The notes below the pieces were generated by a model. That model had not been told where the DNA came from and searched no databases. It saw only the letters and a program-made list of their open reading frames with translations. A DNA stretch of 64,000 bases from Epiperipatus broadwayi (taxonomy: Eukaryota > Onychophora > Udeonychophora > Euonychophora > Peripatidae): the NCBI GenBank assembly GCA_028023455.1, contig JAQFVV010012395.1:6202001-6266000 (forward strand). Reading direction: 5' to 3'. Made by a program: the position numbers and the translations under genes. Of this stretch, positions 23,665 to 36,461 are shown piece after piece. Each line of letters starts with the position of its first letter. The first letter of the stretch is position 1.

Positions 23665-25620
23665 TTATAAGCACACTATTGCTCGCACACAATTCCCAGA
23701 CAATTGAATTGGGTTCTTGACTAGAGTTCTTCTTTATGAATTTCCGGAACAACAGAATTGACCACAAATATAACTTAAATTCAATACTTAGTACATCATT
23801 TTATTTCACTTCTTTTAAACTACTGCACTGATTTTATTCTTCTGCAGGCTCTCTTCAGCTTTGCTAATTTCCATAAAGTAAGATGTTTATTAATATGCAA
23901 ATTAGCCTCTTGCTTTTTGCAGTAAGCTAATTTTATTTTCTGCATATCATTATTATTTTCTTCTTTTTCTATCAATATTAATTTTACTAAATCTGTACAC
24001 ATACATTTATCTGTGCTTTAAATAAAATATACAAACATAGATATAGCAATATATATTTGTACTAATTGTATGGTTATATATATATATATATTTGAATATT
24101 GTAGCCATACTGAAGATTACTGGTCAGTTAAAACTACAATAAAATATCAAATAAATTTTTATTTGATTGCATTGTAAAAAATCATTAAAGAAGTTGTTTA
24201 AATGATATTATGAAGAGAAACTATAAATATGTTAGTAATATTATTAATACTAATGTAGTCTTTTGATAAAGAAAACATAGTATTAAAAAAATATTATATG
24301 CCTATGTACTTCAAAAGAAATTTTTTTTAATGAATATATTTTATCAGTTATGGATAAGAGATTTGTGCATTTAATAGAATAATAATACAAAAATACTACA
24401 TACCTAAAGTATGGTTAGATATATGTTAGGATTTAACAAGAAAGGATAAGAACCAAAATATGTAGATGATAGAGCAAACAGGTATTACTAACAGTAAAAA
24501 AAATAATGGGCTGGTTTGAATACATTGCTAAAATATATGACAAAAAGTGGGCTTAAACTGTATTATAAGGGACTATAAGAGACTACATATGAAATGAATG
24601 GCATAATGTAATTTTCTGAACTGTAAATAATTAAAGCATTAATGTGGATCTTAAGGAATTATGGGATCAGTATAGTTTTCTGAATTGATGTAGAGAGGAA
24701 ATAAGAATTGGAGAAACTGATTAAACTCAGAGATTATATTTTGCAATAAATTGATAGTATAAAGTCAGTTAAAGGATTCCTAATGTGGCAAAAGTTAGTT
24801 GATAGTCCTATAATATATCTTGATCACTTACTATGTTTCTAGGCATGGTTGGTATCTAAGACCCCTTGCTGATTTTTCAAAGAAAAAATGTTGGGGTAAT
24901 TTAATGTATTTGGTATTTAATAATAATAATTATACACATGTACATGTCTAAAGCGTTTATTATTAAAGAATAATAAAGGAAATTTGAAAGGGCTAATTTT
25001 TGATAATTTGTTTGAAAGTACTGTATAATAATTATTATATTTTTAAATTGTTTTTTTTTTTTACTATACTTAAAATCATGTTACATACACTATTTATACC
25101 TAATGATTTTTGGGCAGGCGTAGCAGGCTTAAATCTTAGGCCCTTCCACGCCCCAATCAACAAAAATGTCAGACCTAATCATTCGTTCAATTAATAATGG
25201 TTGCAATTTTAATTAGAAAGAGGTTGCATGCTAATTTAGAACAATCAAATTTTTACCATGGAGAGGAAAAAGAATTGGGCGGTGGGGAAAGTTTTTGTTT
25301 TGCTTCTGAAAATGATCTTGTGGTTGATTTTTTATAAATACACGTATTAAGAAACTTCTTTAAACAACTTTTTTTGACAATATGTTTGCGTTTTCGTGTC
25401 TGCAAGTAATATTTTAGACATGAAAGAAATTTACTAATAACAGAATCGTAAAAATGTTTTTGGAAAATTATTAAATTGTTTTAAATGTTAATATTAACTG
25501 TAAGTATTTATAAATATTAAATATAATACATGTTCATCATATAAGAAAATATCTTTTTGAGTCTTGCTGTTTGAAGTTCAGATTTTATATTTAGTCACAG
25601 AGGGCGTTGCTGAAAAAACA
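23665..25620. other. Intergenic AT-rich region
   Basis: No domain, repeat family or tRNA-like fold was recognised. Open frames at 23820-24002 and 25000-25194 are short and without context. Confidence 0.4.
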
Positions 25621-25624
25621 ATAT

Positions 25625-26130
25625 TTTAAATATACAGGTATATAGAAATAAACAGAATATTAGGTGTGCGTTAATATGTGATAATAGTAAGGAAAGTAGT
25701 TTATTGTTTAAGGCTAGAACAGGATCTTTAGCAACAAGAGAAAATACATGTAAATGGAAAAATATGGGTGATTTAGTCTATAAATTATGTAAGGAAGAAA
25801 TAGAAAGTATTAGGCATTTGTTAATTGAATGTAAATGCTTGAAAACAGAAAGGGCAAATATAATGAAGTTATGGAAAAATAAATATGAAAAAAGTGATTA
25901 TACAGAAAGTGGATTATTGGTTTTTATGTTGGGTTTGGAAAAAGATAAGAGGGATTTAGATATAAAGGCTATAGAGTTGACAAAGATTATGTTGTGGAAA
26001 TGGGATGGAGCAGAATATGGGAAAACTTAGAGTGGGGAATGTAAAATTAAGTAGCTAACAAGTACCTCTTGGTATAATTGCTGAGAAATTCTTGATTTCG
26101 TTTAAGAAAAAGCTACAGTACATCACATCA
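25625..26130 (+). pseudogene. LINE family 1, 3' fragment with zf-RVT and pentamer tail
   Basis: The frame 25704-26030 encodes the C-terminal zinc region of the LINE: GSLATRENTCKWKNMGDLVY, then KLCKEEIESIRHLLIECKCL, then a basic helix with LWKWDGAEY. The first zinc ligand is Tyr here where another copy has Cys (VCKLC near 29865). It is among the better preserved copies of this part, since its frame is open for 108 codons. The 3' end reads ACATCACATCACATCAG, a five-base tail repeat shared by the other copies and presumably made or recognised by the reverse transcriptase. Confidence 0.75.
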
Positions 26131-26930
26131 CATCAGAATGTAATTTGACCATTTATGCATATCATATTTATATTGTAAAGCTTTTGCAGAATAATTTTAT
26201 GTCCTGTGTGGTCCTGTGCAGTGATAGAATGTCAATTGCTGTATTCAAGATTTGTAGATCATGGCCCAATTCTGTCATGTCTGGGGTTTGAACTTCAATC
26301 AATAAATGATTTGACTGTTATAATTAATAATTTTATTACTACAAAACAGTTGAAATTTATGCTCTTTCTATACATTTATAAAACTCATATTCACTTTCTG
26401 GATTTTCCACATGTAATACGCCACTATGCATATGTAGATATTTACTTTAAAATATTTTAGCTTCATTATTTCTGCATGAAATGAAAGGTCACTTGCATAC
26501 ATACTCTTATTAAAGTATACCAAAGTAACATAATTTATATGTTCCATCATTTCTGTAAAAGAAAAAAAAAAGATATAATGTATTTGAAAACATAAAAATA
26601 ATGTTTTTTTTTTTTTTTTTTTCAGAAAACAAATCTGAAATTAATAAATTTTACATTCAATAATTGTTTTACAAATAACAAGCTAAAAATATAAATATAG
26701 TATATATTTAGTAAGAAAAGAAACTTTGTCAGAAATTAAATTAGTGATGAGAGCACAGATAATATATAAAATGTTTAACAACAGCTACGCTAAAAAAAAA
26801 ATTTACTATATTAATATTATTTTCAGTTTTATTGAGACATCCCAGATGTCAGCATTGTTGAAATTGACAGGTTTATTAGTTAAGGATATACAGAGTTTCA
26901 AAAAAAGGGGGGGGGGAGAGAAAATAATGG
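26130..26930. other. Intergenic sequence with T-run
   Basis: No gene is supported. A long T-run lies at about 26604-26623, and a run of G residues at about 26907-26916 precedes the hAT element. Confidence 0.4.
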
Positions 26931-26938
26931 TTATAGGG

Positions 26939-27408
26939 CAAGGGTGGGCAAATATCGGCCCAAGGACCACATGTGGCCCGCTAAGAGTTTTTATGCGGCC
27001 CACCAAGACAATCATAAAAATCCTCCTTGAATTGAGATTTCCTTCCCATGCGCAACTGAAGATTCATCTCGTATTTTCCACTAGGATGGCCATATCAATA
27101 CACATGTGCAGTGTAGATACGATGTGCAGTGCTTTTCCAGTTGATCTGGTTAATTTCAATTTTGTCTTTGCATTAGAAAATATATATATTTCCAACTTTA
27201 GTAAAACCATGAACTCTCTGAAAAAATGTAAAATCTGTGATGAATGTCATGTGTTTAATGAAGAATGGACAAATATTTCTTTAGTAATACAGGGAATAAA
27301 GCAGTGTGTTTATTGTGTCAAAAAAAAAGGTGCAGTCCTCAGCTAATCTTCGCTTCCACAAAGTGGCACCCAATACAGCTCCTGAGCCAAAACAATTGCC
27401 CACCCCTG
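26939..27408 (+). mobile_element. hAT transposon deletion derivative (GTF2IRD2-like)
   Basis: Terminal inverted repeats CAAGGGTGGGCAA (26939-26951) and TTGCCCACCCCTG (27396-27408) bound a 470-bp element. The flanks TTATAGGG (26931-26938) and TTATCAGG (27409-27416) match at six of eight positions, as expected for an aged 8-bp hAT target duplication. The CGGCCC...TGGCCCGC block just inside the left end is characteristic of this hAT group. A remnant of the transposase N-terminus is the only coding part, so the element is non-autonomous. Confidence 0.85.
27209..27346 (+). pseudogene. Transposase N-terminal remnant of GTF2IRD2-like hAT
   Basis: From the ATG at 27209 the peptide contains KKCKICDECHVFNEEWTN followed by a CVYCVKK segment. 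This matches the start of hAT transposases annotated as GTF2IRD2-like (pattern K-K-x-K-x-x-x-E-C-x-V-F-x-E-x-W-T, then a C-x-x-C of a BED-type zinc finger). After this the frame ends and the sequence goes straight to the right terminal repeat, so the catalytic RNase H-like domain is deleted. It may have served as a transcript start for the parent element; no function is expected. Confidence 0.75.
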
Positions 27409-27537
27409 TTATCAGGGATATGAATGGGCATATTGAAGAAAATGATGACTTAGATAACAGAAATGAAATTTTTTTGTCAGAGAGTGAATTTGAGCATTGG
27501 AAATTTATCAAATATTTATGAGGGGCTATATACATGA

Positions 27538-30225
27538 TCTAGAAATAATATAATATATTTCACACAATTGATTATGTATTAGTAGAGAAAGAGGGAATGA
27601 ATAAAGTATGGAAAATTATAGTGTTTGATAATGAAGAGAGAGTATGTAATAGTGATCATAATTTCTTTATAATAGAAATGATGAGTAATGTAATGGAAAA
27701 TAGTAATAAAAATAGAAAAGATAGTGAAAGATGTGGATTGGAGAATGAATGATAAAAATAAATTAGAAGAATATAAAATAAAAGTGGAAGAAATTATGGA
27801 AGAGTTTATTGGGGTGAATATAAGAATTGGTATATTGAAGTAGAAAAAGTGGCAAATAGGGTTTTGGGTAAGAATATTCAGAATAATAAAAGTAATAGAA
27901 AAGTGAGTAATATGTAAAAGTGGAAAAGGGGAAAAAAGCATGCAGAGAATATAAATGTGTTTATTAAAAACAAAGAAAGTGAAAAAGATGTTAATATTAA
28001 ATAGGAAAACTATTTTTTTTAAAAAAAAGTTGACTAAAACAGATAATTATATAGAGAGAATGAAATTAAATAGTAAATTATTGAAGGATATTAATAAAAG
28101 TGGAAGAAATGGGAATAAAAAATTTGGAAAATATATTAAAAGAAGGAATGCAGGGGAGAGAGAAATAGTATTACTAAATGATGAGGAAAAACATTGTAGC
28201 TCTAGAGAAGAATTAGAAACAATCTTAAATAAGTATATAATGAATATAGAAAAGATGTTAGATGTGAAGGACAGAATGATAACAAATAAAAAGCATATAG
28301 TAATAGAAATATTAGTTTTACAAAAAGTAAATTGAATGAGGCAGGGAAGAAATTGAAAAGTAAAATGGGAAGAGGTTTAGATGGATGGGCAGCAGAGATG
28401 GTGATGAATTTGGAATATAGGGCAAAATTAAATCTATTATCAGGTTTTAATAAGATGGCACAGAAAAAAGAATTTCCAGATAGCTCAAATAATGCAGGAG
28501 TAAGACTGTTATTTAAAGGAAAGGATAAGGACCATAGAAAGATGAACAATTATAGACTGATAGCAGTAACATCAGTGTTATATAAAGTTTTTGCATATAT
28601 GGTGGTTGGAAGAATGCCAAAATGGATGAAAGAAAATAATATAGTAGGAGAAATGCAAAAAGTTTTAGAACAAATAGGCACATAGAAGATAGTTTATCTG
28701 TGGTCACACAACTTATAGATATGAGTAAGAATACAGGGATACAGTTATATGTGATCTTTATACATATAGAGAAGACATATGATAGAGTAAATAGAAATGG
28801 ATTATGAGTAAGTTTAGTAAATTTGGAAATAAATGGAGCTTTAATGGATTTTATTAAGAGGTCTGTGTGGAAATAATTGTTATATGCATTAATTATAAAA
28901 TATAAAATCATTTAGAGTTAAAAATGGGGTAGGACTAAGACAAGGATGCCCTATGTCAACTATTTCATTCTTGTTATATTTGAGAGAAATGTGGAGAGCA
29001 ACAGAAAGACTAGGAAGAGGTATAGAGGTACCATTAATAGATTGCAAAGGAGTGTATACATTAGTAGGTCATTTATTTGCTGATGATATGTTGTAGCAAA
29101 GATAATGTGGTGAATAGGGATAACTATTTGGGAATTGTCTTAAGTAATCAGAGAAATTGCTTGGATGAATGGGAGAAAAAAAAAGATAAATGAAGCAAAG
29201 AAAAGAAAGGTACTGATAAGAAATTAACAGTGTTTTCACACAATAAATATGATATAACAAAAATTCAATTTAAGGGAGTAGCAGTAGCAGGGTTAACTTG
29301 TGGTAATGATGCATTATGAGTTATTAATGGGGTATTAGATTATTTAAAAAAGTATAAAGAGAATAGGAAGACATGCATTACTTGCAGATGTGTGGAAGGC
29401 AAAGGAGGCAATTCAAGGAGAAATGGGATAGTCAAGTTTTTATATAAGAGATGCAAAAACAAAATGAAAATGGTCAGTAGATTGCAATTTATGCACAGTA
29501 AGAGGATTATGAATAAAGGACAGGTAATAAGATGGGTGAGAAAAATAGTATGGTATAAAGATTTGGATAAAGACTTTAAGTCAGTATACTTGTACAAAAA
29601 GTGGGATGATTGTGTTAGGAGGAATGTTATGTGCCATAGCAGCAAAGAATGGAATAGAATAAATGCATTAATAAATATAGGGAGTTGGAGAGATGAAGAA
29701 CTAGTATGGAGAGTAAAAAGAGTTTAAATACATAAAGAAGTAAACTGAATATTGAGTGTGAGTTAATTTACAATAATAGCAAAGAAAGTAGTTTACTATT
29801 TAAGACTCAAACAGGATCATTAGCAACAAGGAAATATAAACATAAATGAAGAAATGTAGGTGATTTAGTCTGCAAGTTATGTAAGTTAAGATATGAAAAA
29901 TATTAGACATCTTCTAACTGTATGTAAATGCTTACAAGTAGAAAGAGTACAAATAATGAAGTTGTGGGAGAATAAACATAAACAAGGTGATTATATGGAA
30001 AGTGGGTTTGGAAAAAGATAAGGAGGATCTATATATAAAGGCCATAGAGTGGACAAAGATGATGATGTGGAAGTGGCATGGAACAGCATAGAGAAGAATA
30101 TGGGGAAATCTTAGGGTGGAGAATGGAAAGGGAAGGTAAGGTGGCTATCAGTGTTTCACTGGGCATAGTGGCTGGAAGATTCCTGACTTCGATAAAGGAT
30201 AAGCCATAGTGCATCGCATGTAAGC
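27538..30225 (+). pseudogene. LINE family 1, longest copy: endonuclease end, RT, zf-RVT
   Basis: Ordered landmarks in shifting plus-strand frames follow. IDYVLVEKEG...SDHN (27567-27670) is the C-terminal end of an exonuclease/endonuclease/phosphatase domain with its SDH motif. NNYRLIAVTSVLYKVFAY lies at 28545-28600. GTHIEDSLSVVTQLIDMS...YDRVNR is the motif A region (28680-28795). A GLRQGCPMST-type block is near 28930. GHLFADDML (29066-29092) carries the FADD catalytic box. The connection region (29392-29727) follows. A VCKLC zinc start is near 29865, with the second half eroded. The 3' end (CATAGTGCATCGCATG) carries a worn pentamer tail. Many stops and frameshifts make it inactive. It gives the reference layout for the shorter copies. 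Confidence 0.75.
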
Positions 30226-30229
30226 TAAC

Positions 30230-31265
30230 TAAATTATAACATTTTAAAGATGTAATTAAATATAAAACTTACATATTTTTTATTTTTGTTCACAATTTTT
30301 TTTAAAGAATGACATAAGTGATTTCTTTTTTTGTGGGGATTTTTTTAACAACAGGTGCGGAAAACTTTAAAAATTTTAACAATGGATAAGGCCATATCTG
30401 TGCGTACCCGCTGAATATCACCCCTGAATGAGAGCAAACACAATTTCATAATGAACTGACAGTAATTGATGAGAAAAGGATTCGTTAAAAAAAGTAAATA
30501 ATCTTATTAACATTATTTAATGACAACATATACAATTCCATAATAAAGTGAATTATAAAACCAAAAATACGCACAAATCTTTTACTTCTACAAAGCAGGG
30601 GTTATGCTTATATTGAAGACAAATGGTAAAGTATTTATTTAAATAATTTGTAGTTTGATCTCGTCTTGATCACCATTGGTGATGCTATAATGTTAAAACT
30701 CATTATGACTGTGCTTAACAAGTAAGTTTTGCCATGCTTTCAACTAGTTTAATTTTGCAAATTGTAGATTTGGTCATTGTCAGTTATAAAACGTATTAAT
30801 TTTATATTTGTTTTCTAAATAAATATTATTTTTTATGTTTTCAAATATATTTACACTTTCCACACATAATGATTTTAATAGGGACTAGTTTAGGTTTGTT
30901 CTCAGTAATTGTTTTAAATTGCGCTAAAATATATTATTCAGAAAATCATTTCCCCAGAAAAATAGTATACTTAACTGAATTCATTAAAAACAGATGAGAA
31001 ATTGTTATAATAACAATGCTAACAATGTTTAATGGAGATTACAATCCAATAAAACTGTCTTATTATCTACATTTTAAAACTATTTTTGAAACTGGAAGAT
31101 ACATTACATAAATTAAATCTTTTAGAATAAACTGTTTTTAAATTTAGAAAATATAAATATTTTATATTATTATTTTATCTACTTCAGAAGAATTTTAAAA
31201 AAATGTTACCCTTTCCCTGCATATGCAACATTTGCTTTCAAGCCTCAATGTAGATACCAAAATTT
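30230..31265. other. Intergenic AT-rich region
   Basis: No feature is supported. A slightly GC-richer patch around 30360-30430 has no recognisable identity. Confidence 0.4.
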
Positions 31266-31279
31266 ACAGATGTTAATTA

Positions 31280-32031
31280 TTAAACAGGCAAAACTCTCCA
31301 TACAGTAATGCCACCCTGTGCCAACCAGAGTAATCAATGGATGTCAGAAGGCTTGTGCATAAAATCCTCATCTAGTGCTTACTCATTCAATATCCCCAGA
31401 CTAGTTTCTGGCTTGTGGCCCTCATCATGAGACGCCTTGGATCTGAGAGCACTGCACCTCGATCTTAGGATCTAATGCAACCCTCCAGCAGTCACCTTTT
31501 ATCTCTACTTAACTACAAACTATGAGAATGAAATTGAAAACACAATAATATGTTCAATCTAAGATCAATAGCTTATATAGTCATATGAGTCTGAACTCAG
31601 TTCAGCACCCATACATTTTGGTGTCTTTAGCTCTTTAACAACCATAGACACCACTATCCTATTAAGCAGGATTGGTGTTAAACCACTAAACATCACATGA
31701 TCACCATCTCTTATGCTAGCATATAACTGTTATTAAACAGGCAAAGCTTAGCCTGAAAATATTATTGTGTTTTCAATTTCATTAGCTGCTGGAGGGTTGC
31801 ATTAGATCCTAAGATCTAGGTGCAGTGCTCTCAGATCCAAGGCTCCTCACTGAATAAGGCCACAAGCCAGAAATTAGTCTGGGGATATTGGATGAGTAGG
31901 TATTAGATGGGGATTTTATGCACAAGCCCCCCTGGCATCCATTGATTACTCTGGTTGTCACAGGATGGCACTACTGTATGGAGAGTTTGCCTCTTTAATA
32001 ACAGTTAGTGCTAGCTTAAGAGATGATGATC
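31280..32031. repeat. Family A inverted dimer (foldback)
   Basis: A minus-oriented family A unit (31280 to about 31745) is followed by a plus-oriented one (to 32031). The whole has matching ends: TTAAACAGGCAAAACTCTCC left, and a GGAGAGTTTGCCTCTTTAA copy right. AGATGTTAATTA (about 31268-31279) and AGATGCTAATTA (32032-32043) form a 12-bp TSD with one mismatch. Each arm contains a hammerhead-like block: minus strand 31385-31442 (ATGATGA, GAAACTAGTC) and plus strand 31835-31893 (CTGAATA, GAAATTAGTC). Both have core mutations. Confidence 0.75.
31835..31893 (+). ncRNA. Hammerhead ribozyme motif with core mutation (family A)
   Basis: The complete 59-nt family layout is present: ATCCAA, GGC, TCCTCA, then CTGAATA in place of CTGATGA, stem II AGGCCACAAGCCA, GAA, ATTAGT, C, TGGGGA, TA, TTGGAT. 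Stem I is perfectly formed in this copy (TCCTCA with TGGGGA including one G-T wobble; ATCCAA with TTGGAT). The change in the catalytic box should abolish cleavage. Confidence 0.6.
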
Positions 32032-32082
32032 AGATGCTAATTAATTGTATATAATAAATATGCATTTTAAGCACACACATAC

Positions 32083-32240
32083 ACTTAGGTGTGATTACAT
32101 ATTATATATACATATTGAAACTAGGTAAAAAGCAGGCATATATACGTGTGTGTATATTATACTTAGGTGTGAGTACATATTATATATACATGTTGAAACT
32201 AGGTAAAAAATACTCACGCATATATACGTGTGTGTATATA
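32083..32240 (+). repeat. Tandem duplication, 78-bp unit, two copies
   Basis: ACTTAGGTGTGA starts at 32083 and again at 32161. Both units contain TATTATATATACAT, TTGAAACTAGGTAAAAA and TATATACGTGTGTGTATA. A TA/TG dinucleotide tract follows. Confidence 0.75.
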
Positions 32241-32244
32241 TATA

Positions 32245-32940
32245 TGTATTGGGAATTTAAATAAAGTTTACATATGTAAAATATAAATAAAGTAATCAAA
32301 TAGCCTTATTAATTGAGAGTTCGTAACGTTGAACATCGTAAGCGATAGAGCTGGAATGTGATTCGTTAACATTGATCTCCAATGTCTGACACTCTATTAC
32401 TGCACAAAACAATGCAGGGCATCCTCAACATTGTATATTGCAGGGCTACTTCTTTATTACTATTCTAATTACCGTATTTTAAACCACTTTGCATCTCAAT
32501 TTTTTTGTGTGTGATAGGTTCCTGCAAATATTTACCAAATATTTTACAATTAGCCAAACATTAAAGTACGAATCTGAATTGAATGAACAATATAATAAAT
32601 AAAAAATATCTTGTATATATAGGCATACAGGCTCACCATTTGCTGATATTAAATCTATGAATTATCTCGCAACATCTAGAACTTATTTATGTAGCCTAGG
32701 GTGGAAATATTTTAGGAATAAAGTAGTGAAAAATATTTTGAAAGCTCTTTGAAGTTGTCAATCTTTACATTGAAAGAATTGCAAAAAATATTATGATATG
32801 ATGGTAAAGAAGCAAATTAATACCATATCAACTAGAGAAAAAATTATCAAATGTCCTACCACTCATATTTCTCAGCCTTTTTTGTACCCACTATGCAGCA
32901 TATATAAATGTTTTCTGCTTTTATGCAGGAGTTTTTAATT
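32245..32940. other. Intergenic sequence
   Basis: No supported gene, repeat or RNA was found. Confidence 0.4.
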
Positions 32941-32956
32941 AAACAATAGGATTCTA

Positions 32957-33069
32957 GTCTTGCATTGGTGGTCGAGAGGTCAGCGAGACTGCTTTGCACT
33001 TGCAGGCAGTTGCCCGGGTTGTGGGTTCGCGGCCCGGCTGATGCTATGACATTTAAAAAAAAAACAAAA
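32957..33069 (+). repeat. tRNA-derived SINE, long-variable-arm type
   Basis: A tRNA-like head (GGTGGTCGAGAGGTCAGCG D-arm, GTTGTGGGTTCGCGGCCC T-arm) is followed by GCTATGACATTT and an A-rich tail. A perfect 16-bp direct repeat AAACAATAGGATTCTA flanks it at 32941-32956 and 33070-33085, proving insertion by retroposition. The spacing between anticodon and T-arms is long, like a class II tRNA, although the anticodon stem-loop of better copies reads CTTGCAA. Confidence 0.85.
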
Positions 33070-33089
33070 AAACAATAGGATTCTATGTG

Positions 33090-35240
33090 TGAATCACAAT
33101 AAGAGAATATTCCAATAATCACGTCATAAACTTGAAATCTTTTTCACTATTCAATAATGTCTACCTTTACTATGGATGTGTTTTAATTAGATAGTTTCTA
33201 ATCTGCTTCAGTAATACTTGTTTAAAATCTTGACTGAATAGCTGAAGTGTACTGCCGTCTAATGATCATTGAAGTAATAAAGTCAGATAATTTGGAAACT
33301 AGTATAGAAATATAAAAATTGATTTCTTGTAAAAATGAAGAAAATACTTTTTTTAAAAAGTTAAGATTTTTTTTAAAAAAAAAAAGAAAGAAAGAGAGAA
33401 TATGCTCTCAGTGAAGCAATAGATATATTTTAGTGAAAAATGTAATATTTTCTGTGCCTTTTTTAATATAACATTTTTAGATTACCTTTTTAAACAAAAC
33501 TGTAATACCTAGTTTAATTGTTCTTAGTGGTTGTTTTTGGATGATGTAATAAAGCATTATAAATTTGAGGGGGGAAATATGCTTTTCAAAGATCTTATAA
33601 TTGTCTTGGCATGCAGTCTTGCCACAAACAGAGTAGTAAAACTTACATGCTCTAACAACCTAAGAAATAACCAAAACTCAGACTAACAGGAGTAAAGCAG
33701 GAGTATACAGCAGCATTGCCTCGTTAGTGATCCATTCTGAAGAAGAACAATAGTGATGGTATTGCAGATAAAAACTCATTGCCTTAAGTGGATTATCTTT
33801 AGCAGCCATGATACTGGAAGAAAGCAAAGACAAGGAGGCTCTTTGTTTGACCTATTATAATAAAATTTCATGAATAAAATCTGCTTTATTCATATAGCCT
33901 TCATAAGTTATGACTTATTTCATGAACTTTAACCAAAACTTTGAGTGATATGATAATATAAAGGGAAAAAAGTTGGAAGATCAGAGTTAGAATTCTTGAT
34001 CAAACATGGATTGATCATCACTAATTATTAATGCTGTCATTAAAATAATTAATGTATATGAGATGGTAACACTAATAGATGATGGAGAGGAATGAGCCAT
34101 TTATTCCGAACGATTGGGAATTGATTATGAAAATCGGTTTTACTCATTGCAGTCAACCACTATAATGCCCTTGTTGCATAATTCAAATGACCATGAAAAG
34201 TCTTATTTATTAAAAAAAGGCTGAGAACTTTCAAATAAAGCAAGTCACTCTAAGCCAGACATTGAGATTGCTTTGTGACAAAAACAATAGTGAAAAGTTC
34301 TGGAAACCTTGTATTCACTGGAATGCTTACAGCTATTAATGAGTGATAGGGCATTATTTCCATATCACCACTTTTTGCTTGATTTTTCATTATTCAAAGC
34401 AGAAAGATCTTTCTAGCATTAAGTGTATCCAATGCTTGAGTTTTTAAAATAATGTCTATCTTTGTTCATGCAGAAAATAACTATCTGAGTGAAGGCTAAT
34501 TAACCAGATATCATACTGGAAGTACGTTTGTGATTGACATTTGATATTCATCAACAGCAGGGAACTCTGTCCTTACTTCTTACAATTAATATATAAAAAT
34601 AGAAGTTTAATGCTGAATCAGTTGTGAAAATTAGAATCAGTTGATGCACATATCATTAACAAATTAGTTACAACAGAGAGAAAACCAAAAAACATTAGAA
34701 ACTAAATTGGTCACAGATAAGAAAAATATGAACTATTTTAAAAGATAGTTGTAAATAACGTAAAACCATGAGCTCAACACTCATAAATGTTCACCATTTC
34801 TCTCATTAGAGCTGAAGGCTACATTATACTAAAAAGAAAACATTATCATTGAAGAATAACTAGACACCTACTTATCAAATATTACTGCATCATGAGCTAG
34901 ATCATATCCAAGTTACACTTGGATAATAACCTATGCACTCAAATAAATGGCTGATATCTGAAAGAAATTTCAATCTTCATTTGGATTTACAAATATGGTT
35001 AACATGGGGCACATCTATGTTAAAAGAATTGTACCATTTAAGATAAAAATTTTATCTTCATCAAATGCAACATGTAGTTAGTTATACAAGAAAGAATCCA
35101 AGATAGAATTTTTCTGTTGATAAAATTTTTACATTTTAAAGATATATCGGTCTAAAAGATAATGCCAATATAAGACCTCTATAAACTTTTCTATTTTAGA
35201 CAATTGATTTGTGGCCATTTAAAAGTCATAACTAAGTAAA
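33090..35240. other. Unassigned region, possibly an old decayed element
   Basis: The block at about 33590-35200 is less homopolymer-rich than its surroundings and gives longish but broken plus-strand frames. I could not match it to a transposase, RT or host family. No terminal repeats or TSD were found. TTTTTTTAAAAAAAAAAAG-like runs lie near 33370. Confidence 0.3.
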
Positions 35241-36340
35241 TTGTTGAGTCATCACTGATTAAAATTTTTGTAAATGAGTTGTGACTGATTCTGCTGGCGT
35301 CCATCTTTGTGCCTACTGATTTATTCACATCTTACATATTTTGGCTTTGATATAAAGTAACATTTGAAGTTTAGTAACAGTTTAAAACCAATAATACATT
35401 ACATACCAACAAGACCCTACATCACATTATCTTAGCTTACACATATTGCTATTTATTAACATTATTTTTTCTCCCTATGCTTATTGCACCGAATGAGAGC
35501 ACTGGATAAGGATTTAATCAGCATTATCATCTACCATCTAGTTCACATAAATTAGGAAGAACAGAAGAGTTTGGTAAATAATAGCATAATTTAAAATAGA
35601 TAATTTAAATTATATTACTGTTGAGATGGATTGTTAACATTTTTTAAAATCATAGCATATATTTTGGACATCTTCATATATCAGATCTATGACTATCTTT
35701 GAAGATTGTATTTTAATATATTTTTCTATCTTGCATCACAGTAATATTACAAATGACATATACATTGACATTTTTTAAAACACCTCAGTCTTTAAAAACA
35801 ATTTTTTAAAAATCTTTTATAATTTCTTGTATCATATTTACCATTTATCTGTAGAATATGCCCAAATAATGTTTTGTTTGGATTTGCCCAATAAGAATAA
35901 ATTTTTTATTATCTATATTTGTTTGCATGTTAGTGTTTTTAAATTTACTCACTTTAATAACTTTTTACTATTTTTGTTTTTTAAAAACACATCTCAAAAT
36001 CTTCCAATTACTTTTTTAATTTTTTTTTAAAAAAAATATTATGTCTTTATAATTTCATATTTTAAAAGGAAATTCATCTGATAATACTCTTTCAATCTTC
36101 AGTCAATCATGGCAGTATATTTCTTATACAATAGCTTCGCTCAAGTTATTATTAATTATTTGTGTATTGAGATGTTCTTTCCCTAACCAAGTTTAGAAGT
36201 TAATAAGAGTATCAAACTCTCCACACAGTAGTAGTAAAATGAAGATCATGAGAAGTTTAGAAGTTTCCATCCATAGGCCATATGGTTTGAAATCCTATTA
36301 GCAAAATTAGACATTCCCTTTTTCTAAAACAATTTTATAT
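35240..36340. other. Intergenic AT-rich sequence with a tiny family A fragment
   Basis: CAAACTCTCCACACAGTAGT at about 36212-36231 matches the family A arm start; otherwise no feature is supported. Confidence 0.4.
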
Positions 36341-36359
36341 CACCATAACTCATGTACTT

Positions 36360-36461
36360 TTTTCCCCATATGTCATAGCATCGGCCGGGATGCGTATCCG
36401 CAACAACCGTCTGCAACCAACTGCTTGCTTGCGCAGACCATTCAGCTAACAATGCTTGACA
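36360..36461 (-). repeat. tRNA-derived SINE (minus strand)
   Basis: The complement of this copy shows the AGCATTGTTAGC head, a degraded anticodon arm, a GTTGCGGATACGCATCCCGG T-arm, then GCTATGACATATGGGG and an A-rich end. Direct repeats ATAACTCATGTACTT (36345-36359) and ATAACTCACGTACTT (36462-36476) differ at one base. It is the same family as 32957, 43628, 43972 and 49186. Confidence 0.8.

Noticed and set aside
26726-27346. 206-codon open frame as a host gene
   Set aside because: Most of it lies outside or across the left end of a hAT element; only the last 46 codons are protein-like and they are a transposase remnant.
27579-28911. Minus-strand frames rich in Phe/Leu/Ile as membrane proteins
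   Set aside because: They are antisense to the LINE coding sequence and owe their composition to A-rich sense codons.
33590-35200. Decayed hAT/ZBED transposase
   Set aside because: A faint resemblance to a BED-finger region could not be extended to catalytic motifs or terminal repeats.
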